Below are positions 10,036 to 20,885 of a stretch of DNA of 64,000 nt, in pieces. Within the stretch, counting starts at the first letter, position 1. Every line of letters starts with the position of its first letter. The notes under the pieces were generated by a model. The model saw nothing but the letters and a program-made list of their open reading frames with translations, had not been told where the DNA came from and made no database searches. Origin of the DNA: Saccopteryx bilineata (taxonomy: Eukaryota > Chordata > Mammalia > Chiroptera > Emballonuridae); the NCBI RefSeq assembly GCF_036850765.1, contig NC_089493.1, forward strand, positions 10,727,632 through 10,791,631. The letters run 5' to 3'. The position numbers and the translations under genes were made by a program.

Positions 10036-10345
10036 AGGTGAATTGCAGAGCTTACCGCTTCCTTCACCTCCTTTATGTCTTTACCCCACGATCCTCCTAG
10101 ACCTAGAGCGTCCTTCTCACTCTCCAGCCTGTCTGTTCTATTCCTCTCCATCGTACCTACCACCATGAAGTGCTCTGGAGATTTACTCGCTTACCCTCCT
10201 CATTGTCTGTCTGTCTGTCTGTCTGCTACCACCAGATGTCCTTCTCACAGAGGGTGAGGACTTGGACCCTTGGTTACAGCTATGTCCCAGAGCCTAGAAC
10301 TAGGCCTCATAAAATAAAAGCTCAGCAAATGCATGTTTTCTGTAC

Positions 10346-11138
10346 CCCTAGGCTCTGCCTCAGTTTCCCTTGCCATGGACCTGGGACCCTGGGAGGTCTC
10401 TCGCCAGACCTGTCCCCACGGAGGCTGAATGTCTCATGCAGGGACATGAGCTCCAGGAATACCCAGCCTGGGTTCGGGTCAGCCCTGCACCACTTCCGTG
10501 GTGTGAAGTTGTCCTCATAGTTTAAGAAATTTAAAAGTCATTTTAAAGCCAGAGGGCGGGGCATAAACGAGGGTGTTCTAAATGTTTCCATGTGACAGAA
10601 CGACACCCACCCAGGACACAGGAGAACACGCCACGTCACGGAGCACTCACAAGACTGATGGGGCGCAGCCTCAGTAGTGCTCAACGTCAGCTCAACATTG
10701 ATTGAATTGGCATGTTACATGAAAATAATTAGCTTAGAAATAACTGAAACTGATGTGAACTTGCACATTAACTGACAGTGCCCAGGAGATGCAGGTGCAC
10801 GCTGGAGGGTCACTCTCCCGTGCTCGGTCCTGTCACATGGTCGTCTCTTTCGGAGGGAATGTCCAAAGTCTGGTCCAAAACATAAAAGAGTCTAAAACCT
10901 CAATGCTGGGTGGGCTTCTAACTCCCACTGGGGTCCCCTTGGGCAGTGCAGAGGGACATCTGGCCCGGCACCTGCCTCGCCTGCCCCCCTCCGCCCGGTC
11001 CTGTCCCGGGCCCAGCGGGAGTGAGGCTCTTTGAGACCAGTGAGCACGAGTCAGAGCTTTATATTCAGTTTAAGGCAACACGCAGGGGCTCATGCTCACC
11101 CACAAAACCCTGTAGCTGCTCTAGAGGATCCTCTGAGT
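10346..11138. other. Unique intergenic sequence
   Basis: No gene is seen. 10680-10780 is AT-rich (tgaaaataattagcttagaa) and could be regulatory. Confidence 0.3.
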
Positions 11139-11240
11139 AACCCCATTTTACAGGGGGGAAACTGAGGCACAGAGCCATTTGCCCAGGTTCATGCAGCTTG
11201 GAACTGGCAGACCTGAGGTCTGAACCCAGACCCCTCCGAG
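11139..11240 (-). repeat. MIR fossil (antisense)
   Basis: A clear core is present: cattttacaggggggaaact gaggcacagagcc, then tctgaacccagaccc. Confidence 0.8.
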
Positions 11241-11404
11241 CTCAGGGGCTCCTCTCGGCCCTCTTCTCACTCGTATCTTCTGAAGGACCAGCCCTATGGA
11301 GATGTGCCAGCCGGGAACACGTAGGGTGTCATCTATGCCCATCTTAGGTGGTTCCCAAACCACTCCACCCAGCTGAGATCCAGGTGTGCCAGGTAAACAG
11401 AGGC

Positions 11405-11470
11405 AGCATGGGGCAGCGGGTAAGAGCTGAGTTCTGGGGTCCACCAGGCCCGTTTCTGGGTAAGCCATTG
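11405..11470 (+). repeat. MIR 5' fragment (sense), weak
   Basis: gcagcgggtaagagctgagt tctggggtcc resembles the MIR 5' tRNA-related region. Short. Confidence 0.35.
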
Positions 11471-11689
11471 GCCCAGAGAACTTTGTTTTGCTGGCTAAAG
11501 GAGTGGCGGCCATAGTTTCCTCTCCCGCAAAGACTGGGCACTGTGTGCGAGGTTGTGCTAGGCTGAACGTCTGTCCCTGATTCTTCACTTCCCTTCTTGG
11601 CTGCCTGCCAGGACCCTAACGGCCCCTGTGAATCCGTTCTCCCTAGAAGACACCTTCAACCACTGAGAAGACATGGCAGGGACCCCGGA

Positions 11690-11825
11690 GAATATGAGAA
11701 ACAGCAGGAGAGAGGGGGCTTTGGAGTCACAGACCTGGCTTCAAGCCCCACTTCTGTCACTTTCCAGCTGGGCAACCAAGGGTTGGTCACCGAACCTCTC
11801 TGAGCCTCAGTTTCCTCCTGCCAGA
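11690..11825 (+). repeat. MIR fossil (sense)
   Basis: The string gctttggagtcacagacctg gcttcaagccccacttctgt ... cctctctgagcctcagtttc is unmistakably MIR. Confidence 0.85.
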
Positions 11826-11849
11826 GAGCAGCTACCTGCCACGTCTATG

Positions 11850-12045
11850 GAACACCTGCGAGAGCTTCGCCGCGTACTGGCCTGTGGTCAGCATTTCCAC
11901 CTGTGAGAGCCGTTTGTGTCATCTCGTCCCCTGTATTAACCAGGTAAGGAAACTGAGGCTGGCAGGTGACTGGCTTTCCCAAAGCAACATGGTGAGCAAC
12001 ATGGTTGGGACCAACAGCCTGACTCCAAGACCAGTGTTCCCACCC
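11850..12045 (-). repeat. MIR fossil (antisense)
   Basis: The string attaaccaggtaaggaaact gaggctggcaggtgactggc is the antisense core. It sits close to the sense MIR at 11690, giving an inverted MIR pair. Confidence 0.7.
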
Positions 12046-12599
12046 ACCTTCGGAGCCCGTTCCTTTGCACCCTGGCTAAGTGGAAACGCAGGCTTCTCCT
12101 CCGAGCTCTCGACCTGGGCCTCACGTGGCCACAAGAGGGTGCCTTTGGAATTGCTCCGGGTTTCCAGAGTTTCTGGATCAAAAGAGATTCTCAGTCTGTG
12201 TGCCCCAACCAACGCTCAAGGCCTCCCCGACCCGCAGCCCACGCTCCTGCCCCTACTGGATTCTGATGAGAACCACCCCCCTTGGAGGTATTCCAGACCC
12301 TGCACTTTCTCCTCCCCTGCCTCCACACTCGACTCCCCACCCCAGGATTGTCTAGTCTCCTTTACCTAAGTGGACTTGGGATCCTCAGAGACCCTGGGTT
12401 GGTTTTGCCAAGCAGGGATTTCCCAGTTGGCTTCACAATTACTGTCGTGTTGTTTGATTGCCTCTTTGCATCCGGCCGCACTCCCATCCATCTACTCACA
12501 CCTGCTCAGCACTGGCCGGAGCCACCAACAAGAATGGGCCAGGCCAGGGGGGGGTGGAGGAGGGCCGAGGGGAGGGGATCCAGCCACATGGTCCTGCCT
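12046..12599. other. Unique intergenic sequence
   Basis: No gene or clear repeat is recognised. Confidence 0.3.
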
Positions 12600-13040
12600 T
12601 AGAATTTTCTAAAAGTTTCATGATGCCCAGGGTTATCAAGGATGTAGAGAAATAGACACAATGTGCTTTGTCGATGTGCGTGGGAATTGGTATGGACTTC
12701 CTGCAAGGTATTTGGCAGGGTCTATTGCAATATGAAATGGGTCTGCCCTCGGACCCAGAGCACAAGGATGTGGGCATGAGGATGCCTGCAGGCATGCTGT
12801 TTGCCACGGTAAAAAACAAGCGAACAAATAAAAACAAACAAACAAACAAAACAAACCACCTGCACCAGATCTGGAATGTATACAATGTGGTAGTGCTGGA
12901 GTGTGGCATGTCCTACAGCCATTAAAGAGAACCACATCCACCTATAGGTACTGACCTGGAGGGGGCTCCGATGGGTCTGCCCACGAAAAAAAATGAAGCA
13001 CAGAACAATGTGTATAGTCTGACCCCATTTATGTTTAAAA

Positions 13041-13126
13041 AGTAAAAAGGAAGGAAGGAAGGAAAGAGAAAGAGAAGAGAGAGCGGGAGAAGGAGGGAGG
13101 GAGGGGAGGAGGCAGGGTGGAAGAAA

Positions 13127-13164
<38 letters not shown>

Positions 13165-13193
13165 TAAAAAAGGGAAAGAAAGAAAAGGTGAAG
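13041..13193. repeat. (GGAA)n/(GA)n purine microsatellite
   Basis: The tract is purine-only for nearly its whole length: GGAA units first, then a (GA)n run of about 24 bases near 13132-13160. Confidence 0.95.
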
Positions 13194-13200
13194 TGAAGTA

Positions 13201-13388
13201 GCCCCGACCAGTGAGCTCAGTCGGTTAAGTGCGTCATCCTGAAACAACAAGGTTGTGGGTTCGATCCCCTGTCAGGGCACACACGGGAAGTAGCCAATGA
13301 ATGCACGACTGAGTGGAAGAACAAATGCTTCCTTTCTCCCTACCCCCTCTCTTCCTATGTCTGATCTATAAAAATCAATACAAATTAA
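13201..13388 (+). mobile_element. tRNA-derived SINE (older VES-like)
   Basis: The head gccccgaccagtgagctcag contains a pol III A box. The B box is gggttcgatccc at 13258-13269. The body ends at an A-rich tail (ctataaaaatcaatacaaat). It is diverged. Confidence 0.75.
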
Positions 13389-13560
13389 GCCCTGGCCGGA
13401 TAGCTCAGTTGGTTGGAGCGCCGTCCTAGAGGGCGAAGGTTGCCAGTTCAAGTCCCCGCTCAGGGCAAATAGAGGAGCAGCTCTGTGTTCCTCTTTCTTT
13501 CTCTCTCTGCCTCTCTAAAAAATGAATAAATAAAAATTAAATTAAAAAAAAAAACCCAAA
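13389..13560 (+). mobile_element. tRNA-derived SINE (VES-like), abutting the previous one
   Basis: The head gccctggccggatagctcag and a degraded B box (agttcaagtcc) are followed by gagcagctctgtgttcctct, a CT-rich body and an A-rich tail to about 13560. It begins at the A-tail of the preceding SINE, a favoured target for L1-mediated insertion. Confidence 0.8.
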
Positions 13561-13834
13561 AAGGAAAAAACAAAGAAAAGGTGAAATAAAAGGGAATGCC
13601 TTGGGAAAGTTTGGGAGGAATGGACCCCGAAGTGACAAGTGGTGGTTTGTGACAGGATGTTAGAGGGGAGAGGATTACAGGAGTTCCAATATTCCATTTA
13701 TAAAGTTTTATACAGGTTGCTTGAATTTTTTTCAATGAGTACATATCTATATATAATGCTTTTGTCCCAAGAATATATACAGTTTTCCCCAGGACACCCA
13801 CCTTCGAGTAGTCCTTCTCAGAAACTCTAAAATA

Positions 13835-14205
13835 AATTCATCTATTCAACAAACATTCCTCAGCAGAGCCCATGTGCTGGGTGCTGAGGACAGGAGAGAT
13901 GTGGTCCCCTCGGGGAAAGGCGTGTGGACAGATAAGGCGTGTGGACAGCAGGAAAAAAGAGTGAGGGGTGTTCACAGGGTCCGTGGGGCTGGAAGCAGGT
14001 GCGATCGATTTACCTAGGTGAAGTAAGGGAGGCTTCCTGGAAGAAGTAGTTCTTAGTAGCCTTAGAGATGATTGGGGGTGTGTCAGATGGACTGGTGGGA
14101 GGACACTGGGAGTCTCACGGAAGAGAAACATCCCAGGTGGGCAGATGTGGAGGTCTAGTGCATTTGAGGGCCACAGTGGGAGGTGATGGATGACAGGACA
14201 CAAGA
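13835..14205 (-). repeat. L2 fossil (antisense)
   Basis: It starts attcatctattcaacaaac and runs through gcccatgtgctgggtgctga to gaggcttcctggaagaagta, the antisense L2 3' region. Confidence 0.7.
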
Positions 14206-14286
14206 ACGGGTGGTAGGGATGAGGGCGGATATGGGGTTCACCTCTCTACTCCTAGCTGTCACTCTGACGTGCAGGGACTCAGCCAA

Positions 14287-14305
14287 CTGCCAGCAGAGGG
14301 CACTT
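14287..14305 (+). promoter_or_regulatory. CTCF-like motif
   Basis: CTGCCAGCAGAGGGCACTT is a good match to the forward CTCF core motif. It lies in unique DNA outside any recognised repeat. Confidence 0.5.
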
Positions 14306-14439
14306 GAACCTCTTCAAACTGCAGAATGGAGTCGCTGGAGGAGCTGGTTAGAAAGCTTTCTGTGACCTGGACACTCAGGGCCCCGTGCAGGCAGGCTGGA
14401 AGACACAGGTCACCAGGCACGAGCGAGACCCCGACACCG

Positions 14440-14519
14440 ACGACGAGGACACAGTGAGAAGAGGAGGGTGAGAGGCACAACGACGAGGACACAGTGAGAA
14501 GAGGAGGGTGAGGCACGGG
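14440..14519. repeat. 40-bp tandem duplication
   Basis: The unit beginning acgacgaggacacagtgaga recurs at 14440 and 14480, spaced 40 bp. The second copy lacks two bases at its end. Confidence 0.9.
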
Positions 14520-14734
14520 GCGCAGGCTCCCGCAGCGTGGGCCGGGACTTCAGACAGTCCCGTGCACAGTGACTCTGTGCGCCATGTCGCTTGCCTTTCC
14601 AAATGCGTGTGTCTGAGTGGAAAAAGAGTGGGCTTCATGCAGAATATGGGTCAGTGGTGGCACAGGAGGCTTGTGGCCCCAGGAAATGAAGAGCTGCAGT
14701 GGAGGACAGCAGGGACAGAGGTACCCTGAGAGCC

Positions 14735-15165
14735 GGTGGCTTCAAACAACAGAAATTTCTGCCTTCACCCTCCGGAGGCCAGGACTCTGAAACCAAGGTG
14801 CCAGCAGGGCCCTGCTCCCTCCGAGAGCTCTGGGAGGGGACGCCCTCCTGACCTCCTCCTGGCTCGGGGGCTTTTGCAGTCCTTGGTATTTTTGGCTCGT
14901 GACTGCTTCACTCTGGTCTCTGCCTCTGTTGTCACCTGGCCTTCTCTGTCTGTGCATCTTCTGTGTCTCTGTATCCAAGTCTCTTTCTCTTTTCTCTTAT
15001 AAGGACACCAGTATTGGATTAAGGGCCACCCTAACCCAATGTGACCTCATTAACTTGATTACATCTGCAAAGACCCTGTTCCCAAATAAGGTCACATTTA
15101 CAGGTATTGGGATTAGAACTTCAGCACATCTTTTCAAGAGACACAATTCAACCCACTACACAAGC
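14735..15165 (-). mobile_element. MLT1 (ERVL-MaLR) LTR fossil
   Basis: Read on the plus strand it runs gtggcttcaaacaacagaaa ... cttataaggacaccagtatt ... ccctgttcccaaataaggtc ... caattcaacccac, the reverse of the MLT1 LTR consensus. No internal gag/pol sequence is present. Confidence 0.8.
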
Positions 15166-15369
15166 CACTGAATCTTCTCACTCCAGATTTCAGACTCCGG
15201 AGGGGTGCTGGGCAGCACAGCCTTGCTAGAGATCCCCAATTCTGCCACAGGGAGCCACGGTGGGTCTCCATGGAGAGGCCTACTGGGTGAACCTGATTCT
15301 AGGGAGTGAGCATCCTGTCCCTGGAGGTGTGCAAGCCAACTGCGGTTTGAAAGTTGCTCAATCAGAGAA
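15166..15369. other. Unique intergenic sequence
   Basis: Nothing recognised. Confidence 0.3.
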
Positions 15370-15640
15370 GAGCTTCATTCACACTTGTTAACAGATGTTT
15401 TCCTAGTACTACCGGGCTACGTGCCAAGAACAGAGGCGATCACGGTCTTGAGGGGAGATGAACAACAGGAATTGCCTCATAATGTGAGAAGGGCAATAAT
15501 GGAGGTGGGTGAGCACACACGGAGAGCACAAAGCCGGATGCGCAGGAGAGAGGATGGTCGGGGAAGGCTTTCCGGGTGGGTAGAGAGAACGCGTAAGGCC
15601 AGGGAGCTCGGAGAGGGGGCTGGGTAGCAGCAGCAGACAC
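15370..15640 (-). repeat. L2 fossil (antisense)
   Basis: A run like cattcacacttgttaacaga ... gctacgtgccaagaacagag ... ggaaggctttccgggtgg matches the antisense L2 3' part. Confidence 0.55.
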
Positions 15641-15704
15641 AGGTGGGTGTGGTCATCGCTCAGGGTCAGACACGAAAGCCCAGGGAGCGATGGGCCATGA
15701 GGGA

Positions 15705-15790
15705 AGGAGCAAGAGAGGGAAGGATGGAAGGGGAGAGAAAGGAGAGGGGGAGGGAGGGAGAGAGGGAGGGAGGGAGGGGGGAGGGAAAGA
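15705..15790. repeat. (GGGA)n G-rich tract
   Basis: Repeated GGGAGGGAGG runs give many G3 tracts separated by short loops, compatible with G-quadruplex formation on the plus strand. Confidence 0.9.
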
Positions 15791-16039
15791 ATGATCTAAA
15801 GACAGGTCAACAAGCATAGAGTTCAGGGTAGACTGAGCAACCAAAGTGCCACACGATATAAATAAAACACAAGATGATGCCATGTGTTTTCTATGAATTC
15901 ATAATTGTATGTAAATATACTTTAACTGGGCTCAAAGGACACACCACAAGCTGATGACAGTGGTTTCAGCTGGGGGGATGTCGCTGGAATAAAGGGGTGC
16001 TCAAGGAGGCCTTCCTACACATCACATTCTAATGTTTGA

Positions 16040-16320
16040 AGGAGACTAGACACCTATACTTTTTGTTTTGCTTCTTTAATACACACGAAACGAGACGGCT
16101 GGGAGCAAATGTGCTGTAATAGCAGCAGTGGGCAATTCTGGGTGGCGGCTGTTTAAACTTTACGCTTGAAAAGAGCATGAATCATTTTTAATCTACAAAA
16201 AGAGCAAGTTAGAGAGAGAAGAGTGGTTTTTCATGTCGCATATTAATAGTGGGCCCATACGATGTTGTCATTTTCCAATCAGGATTTTTCCATTTGTCAA
16301 ATCTCCCCGGATTAAAATGA
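16040..16320. promoter_or_regulatory. Candidate conserved non-coding element
   Basis: A unique AT-balanced block (tttgcttctttaatacacac, gcatgaatcatttttaatct, tgtcgcatattaatagtggg, ttttccaatcaggatttttc) with several TAAT cores and a CCAAT box. No repeat is recognised. Enhancer-like by texture only. Confidence 0.35.
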
Positions 16321-16333
16321 GGCAAAGGGCTTC

Positions 16334-16453
16334 GGACCAGAGCCCAGAGGGCCCCGCCTTTGGGGATGGGCAGGGACCAGAGCCCAGAGGGCCCCACCTT
16401 TGGGGATGGGCAGGGGCCAGAGCCCAGAGGGCCCCGCCTTTGGGGATGGGCAG
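16334..16453. repeat. 40-bp tandem repeat, three copies
   Basis: A 40-bp unit (ccagagcccagagggcccc plus cctttggggatgggca) occurs three times, with agcccagagg at 16341, 16381 and 16421 and few substitutions. It directly follows the conserved-looking block. Confidence 0.95.
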
Positions 16454-16504
16454 AATTCAGAGCGAGGCATCTTCTTTGCCTCCTGGGATCTGGATGGTGC
16501 CACT

Positions 16505-16640
16505 GTGGGCACGGTAAAGGGGAGGGGAAGGTAGGGGAGAGGTGAGAGAGCGTCAGGAGAAGGAGAGAGCTTGCGGGCATGAGTAAGAGAATCAGAGTGG
16601 GAGAGAGGGAGGGAGGGGGAGAAAGGGGCGACTCCCATGG
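16505..16640. repeat. Purine-rich low-complexity sequence
   Basis: G/A-rich throughout (aaaggggaggggaaggtagg, gggagagagggagggagggg). Confidence 0.8.
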
Positions 16641-16899
16641 GAGCCTCCCCATCTCCTGCAGGGAGGAGGCTGGCCTTGAACCCCAAACCCCGCAGGCAGG
16701 GCCTTGCTGGCGATAAACCACCCAGGTTACACATGGGAACAGCTTTTTCCTGCTCAAGGCTTTTAAGAAGAAGAAAAAGTCCCTCTTTGCCCGTGGGTTT
16801 ATCTCACTCCTGGGAATTCTCTGGGATGGAGAAAGGACCCAAGTGTCTGCCGTGAGAAACGGAAGGAGAAGGAAAGCCCGGTGGGCTGGAAAGTGTCCG

Positions 16900-17050
16900 A
16901 GTCGCAGGACACGGCTGCGGTGCCTGTTATTAATGTGGACCTAACGACATTAGGCCGGCTGATTCGGTCGGCAGCCCTGGGCCCGGCCACCCTCATGCTG
17001 GAGTGACAGCCTCATTTTTCCAATTAGGCTTTAATTTGAACATCTCTGAG
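16900..17050. promoter_or_regulatory. Candidate conserved non-coding element with homeodomain cores
   Basis: Contains ttattaatgtggacctaacg, a CAATTA site at 17021-17026 followed by tttaatttg, and gagtgacagcc (a TGACAG site). It is unique DNA. Conservation not tested. Confidence 0.3.
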
Positions 17051-17229
17051 AAGTGCCTGGTGAACGCGGGGGTCCAGGAGGGAGCCGGGTCCCAGTCCGT
17101 CTTTTTCTTTCCCCGTGAAGTGGAGGAGGTGCGTTTCCAAACTCGAGGCACCTGGCTCCTTGCTCCAAATCCTGAAACTCAGTCTTGGAAATGGATTATT
17201 TTAGCCCTATCATCTGTGATCAGTTGTCC

Positions 17230-17335
17230 CCACTCATAACATAGATTTTTAGAGCCGAGAGGGTTCCCTAGAGATCTAACAGCCTCTTCACTGACAAGCG
17301 GGGAAACTGAGGCTCAGAGGAGTCCTTGCTTTGCT
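17230..17335 (-). repeat. MIR fossil (antisense)
   Basis: gacaagcggggaaactgagg ctcagagg is the antisense MIR core. Confidence 0.7.
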
Positions 17336-17556
17336 TGGATCCCAGCCAGGACCCCTCGGAGACTCTAGAATTCTAAATCTGAATCAAACGGAGCAAACGC
17401 CTCAAGTGGGCACGGGTGCCTCCGTGGGACCACCCTGTCATCATAACAGGTGGAGGGGCCTTCGCCGTGCAGTGGCGCACAAGTTGGAGAACCCATGCCT
17501 GGGGCAGGTCAGCCCACACTGATGGCTTGCTGGGTACCCGTCTGCAGTTCCCAGAG

Positions 17557-17575
17557 CTGCCACCAGGTGGCCCTG
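17557..17575 (+). promoter_or_regulatory. CTCF-like motif
   Basis: CTGCCACCAGGTGGCCCTG matches the CTCF core. CCACCAGGTGG is nearly palindromic, so the orientation call is weaker. Confidence 0.45.
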
Positions 17576-18437
17576 GGCATTGCCAATCCCAGCTTCAGGG
17601 TTCAAACAGCCTGGCTCCCCACGGCCAGCCCAACGCTGAAACTTCAGGTCTGAAATTTTCAGAAGGTGCAGGAGCACAGGGCTGGAGGGAGAGGCCTACG
17701 TGTGTCCTGAGCTGGTCACCTCTTACCTCTGAAGCTCTCTCATTCACCTGAGAACAGGTGTGTTATGATGATGATAATGATGAGAAGCCCCTGGGAATGG
17801 TGGCCCAGAAGTTCCCAAATGCCAGACCCCAAGTCAGACGCCCCGGCAGCCTGTAAAGCACAGCCCGGGGCACAGTCCGGGGCCAGAGTCAGATGTAGAC
17901 CGTCTCGAGCAGGCGAATTCATCGTGAGGCCCCTTCCTCTTCTCAGGAAAGCAAGGGGGATGTAACTATGCCTGCCATTTCAAGACAGAATACTCACAGG
18001 GGACAAGCGTCATCCTGACCCTCGGCCCTGGCCCACGGCTCCCCCCAGCACAGCAACGGAGCTGTCTTCCCAACACGACCCCCCGAGCACCTGGAAGGTG
18101 GGACCTCGCAGAGGGACGCAGCACACGTGGGCTGCCGTCGTCTGCTGTGAGCACGCGGCCAGGCGGCTTTTGCCAGCGGCGGCCCCCAGCCCAGTGCTTG
18201 CCGGGGATGGACTCCACAAATAAAAGCAGATTCAGCTAATTCCTATACAAACATCATTCACTCATGTGGCAGGCTTTCTAGAATGTTCTGGGATAGCGTT
18301 ACCGTGACCAGGCAGAGAACCGGGTCCAACCCATGGGTGTGTGTCCTTCTAAGATTGCCTTGGAGCAGTGGAAAAGACGGACTTGTTGTGCTTCGGGCAT
18401 TACAGTCACACCAGGCGGGGGTAAGGAATAACTCTGG
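17576..18437. other. Unique intergenic sequence
   Basis: No gene is seen. A short (ATG)n-like run lies at 17762-17790. 18000-18230 is GC-rich with scattered CpG. Confidence 0.3.
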
Positions 18438-18886
18438 GGGAACGGGCGTCGGAGCTGGGCCTTCCAGGGTGAGGAACGGGCATCGGAGCTGGGCCTTCCA
18501 GGGTGAGGGACGGGCGTCGGAGCTGGGCCTTCCAGGGTGAGGGACGGGCGTCGGAGCTGGGCCTTCCAGGGTGAGGGACGGGCGTCGGAGCTGGGCCTTC
18601 CAGGGTGAGGAACGGGCATCGGAGCTGGGCCTTCCAGGGTGAGGGACGGGCGTCGGAGCTGGGCCTTCCAGGGTGAGGAACGGGCATCGGAGCTGGGCCT
18701 TCCAGGGCGAGGAAAGGGCATCGGAGCTGGGCCTTCCAGGGTGAGGAAAGGGCATCGGAGCTGGGCCTTCCAGGGTGAGGGACGGGCATCGGAGCTGGAC
18801 CTTCCAGGGTGAGGGACGGGCGTCGGAGCTGGGCCTTCCAGGGTGAGGAACGGGCATCGGAGCTGGGCCTTCCAGGGTGAGGAAGG
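18438..18886. repeat. 34-bp minisatellite, 13 copies
   Basis: ggagctgggccttccagggt recurs exactly every 34 bp from 18451 to 18859 (13 starts), joined by gagg(g/a)a(c/a)gggc(g/a)tc. Copies differ by a few transitions, mostly at the CG/CA of the linker. Because 34 is not a multiple of 3, all three minus frames read through it. There are no spacers and no coding evidence. Confidence 0.98.
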
Positions 18887-20679
18887 GTAAGGGAGAAGGA
18901 GATGGGGGGTGCTCCGGGAAGCGAGAGTGCATGTGGAAAGAGACAGCTCTGCACAAGCCTGATGAGAGCTGCCGAGATTGGGATGGGCTAGAGAGAAGGG
19001 GGCGGACTGGGCCATGGGGCGGAGAGTTCCGTAGGGGCGGGCTCAGGAAGGGCCGCCTAAGCCATGCTCTGTTCAGATTTTCCACCCAAGTCCACAAGGA
19101 CCTTTGAAGGCTTTCCAGAGCCACAAGTGCAGGGCTGGGGGACAAGGTGGCCAGACGCTGCCCATTGCCACCACCTGGGGCGAAGCTGGGGCCAAAGCAG
19201 AGGAATCAACCGTAGCGACAGGAGATAAAAGATACTTACGTTGTGGGATCTATGGGACAGAGGTCCACGGCAGGAACAAGCGGACCAAGGACCACAGAGC
19301 CGCCAGACCAGCTGGTACGGCGGGAGGATGGGGCAGGGAGCAGGGGCCGACAGCTGGAGGCATCTGGGCGTGAGGAGCCCCCCAGGTTTGTGTTTTGGTG
19401 ATTGGAGCCCCAGAAAGGCCCCTTCGGGAGATGAGCCTGGAGACGCAGGGAGGAGAGAGGGTTGGCCAGAGGAGCTGGAGAAATGGAGGCTGTCAGCATC
19501 CTGGGAAACTCCCTCTGCAGAACGGACGGATGGAAGGGGAGAGGCCGGGCTTGCCTCCAGGAGGACAGGGTAACAGGTGACACCAAGGGCAGGTTCACGG
19601 AAACTTCCAGGGCCACAGAGGGGCCCGGGCCCGTCACCATGTGCTGGTGCACAAATCCTTTCTCCTCTCTCAGCCTCAGTAATGTTTGTAGAAAATAAGG
19701 GTGGATGAGGAAGCCTCCCAGGTGCCTTCCAGTGTGGACCTTCCTAGTTGTGTACCAGGGGTATAGCTCCTCTCCTTAAGGAAGACACCAGCTGTCCAGG
19801 ACGATGGGGACATCTACACTGCATGGGGCCTCTTCTGGGCGTGCCCTTAGCAGGAGGGTCCACTCACGCACACTCCAGCCGGAGCTGCTGCGGACCGTGG
19901 CACGGCCGTCTGTCTCTTTTCACGGACCGGGCTGGAGCCGTGCAAAGCAGCCGCTCTGCCCAGAGCATCCTGCTGCCCGGTGGACATGCCACACGCAGAA
20001 CACCTGCAGTGTCTACGTCCCAGAGCCTGGAAACTGTCCCCTGGATGTGACTGGAGAGAAAAGGAAGAGCCCCGAATAAGAAACCAGGGGCCAGACCGAC
20101 TCCAGCAGCAAGGGAGCCGCACGGCCCCTCCCGGACCCTCTCTGCCAGGCCTGGGAGCCGAGACCTCTCCGTGGGCCTACACGCTGCAGGGCAGAGCCTC
20201 CGCGGGGCTCAGTGCAGCCCACGTGCTCCCGGGAGCTCCGGGGGCGCGTTTCCTGCACCAGCTGCTTCCTTCTGGCCGTGGCTGCAACCGGTGCATCAGG
20301 ACGGTGTCTGCTGCCAGGACGGCATTAGAGGTCCAGGCCGAGCAGCTGGTCACGGCTGCTCGCAGCAGCACCTGACAGCTGGGTGGTTCTCGTTCAGACT
20401 GTCTTTATCTCCTTTAAAGCCCATGAGTAAAACGTCTGGATTTGCCGCTGAGGAGAGGAAGCAGGACATTCATCTGGGGGACGTGCCAGCCCACAGACAA
20501 GCTCGGTGAGATGCATTGCTTTGCAGGAACCCAGCCCGATTGCAAAGACTAATTAAAAGAATGAGTAGCGTGTCTGCCACACTTCACAGTCTACGAATCC
20601 CTGTCTTCACTCCTTAAGTCCTTCAACAAACTCCAAAGGCTAGCTCTCAGAGGCTGTGGCTCTCGGTATCGCTCACGTT
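18887..20679. other. Unique intergenic sequence
   Basis: No gene is supported. A MIR-like scrap (tttctcctctctcagcctca) lies at 19660-19700. 20500-20600 (gatgcattgctttgcaggaa, gcaaagactaattaaaagaa) looks possibly regulatory. Confidence 0.3.
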
Positions 20680-20885
20680 GTTCAGAGCCCACCTGGCTCA
20701 TAGCTCATTTGATTCTCACAGCCACCCTGTGAAGTGGGGTTTATTCTTACCCCCATTTTTGCAGAATAAGAAACTGAGGATGGGAAGATTAAGTGTCTTA
20801 TCCAAGATCCCACAGCTAAAGGCCAAGCTAAGCCTGAATGCAGGGGGCAGACTCTAATTCCCAGGCTCTTCATTCCACCCCAGGT
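20680..20885 (-). repeat. MIR fossil (antisense), nearly full length
   Basis: It runs from tttgattctcacagccaccc through tgcagaataagaaactgagg to atcccacagctaaaggccaa and ctaattcccaggctcttc. Confidence 0.8.

Larger units (their letters stand above)
9390..10345 (+). repeat. L2 3' end, interrupted by a hAT element
   Basis: 9390-9838 follows the L2 sense consensus to 'cagggcctttgcatttgctg tttcttcttcctggaattct'. 10036-10345 resumes it and ends near 'cccagagcctagaactaggc' and 'aataaaagctcagcaaatgc'. The intervening 9839-10035 is a younger insertion. A (GTCT)n run lies at 10205-10225. Confidence 0.7.
12600..13770 (+). mobile_element. L1M 3'-end fossil with later insertions
   Basis: The phrases ctacagccattaaagagaac, gcacagaacaatgtgtatag and tgaccccatttatgtttaaa follow the 3' end of old L1M elements. 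The body is interrupted by an (AAAC)n run at 12810-12858, a GA/GGAA microsatellite at 13041-13193 and two SINEs at 13201-13560, then resumes until about 13770. No coding potential remains. Confidence 0.6.

Noticed and set aside
13201..13560. tRNA genes at SINE heads (also at 33438, 45325, 48422, 48918)
   Set aside because: A and B boxes are present but the cloverleaf is degraded and followed by SINE bodies, A-tails and target duplications.
18438..18886. Possible CRISPR array because of perfect periodicity
   Set aside because: The units are contiguous with no unique spacers, and the genome is mammalian. It is a minisatellite.
18258..19145. 295-codon minus-strand open frame, with overlapping long frames in the other two minus frames
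   Set aside because: The 34-bp repeat makes all three minus frames open. The Pro/Ser-rich product is a repeat artefact with no known family.
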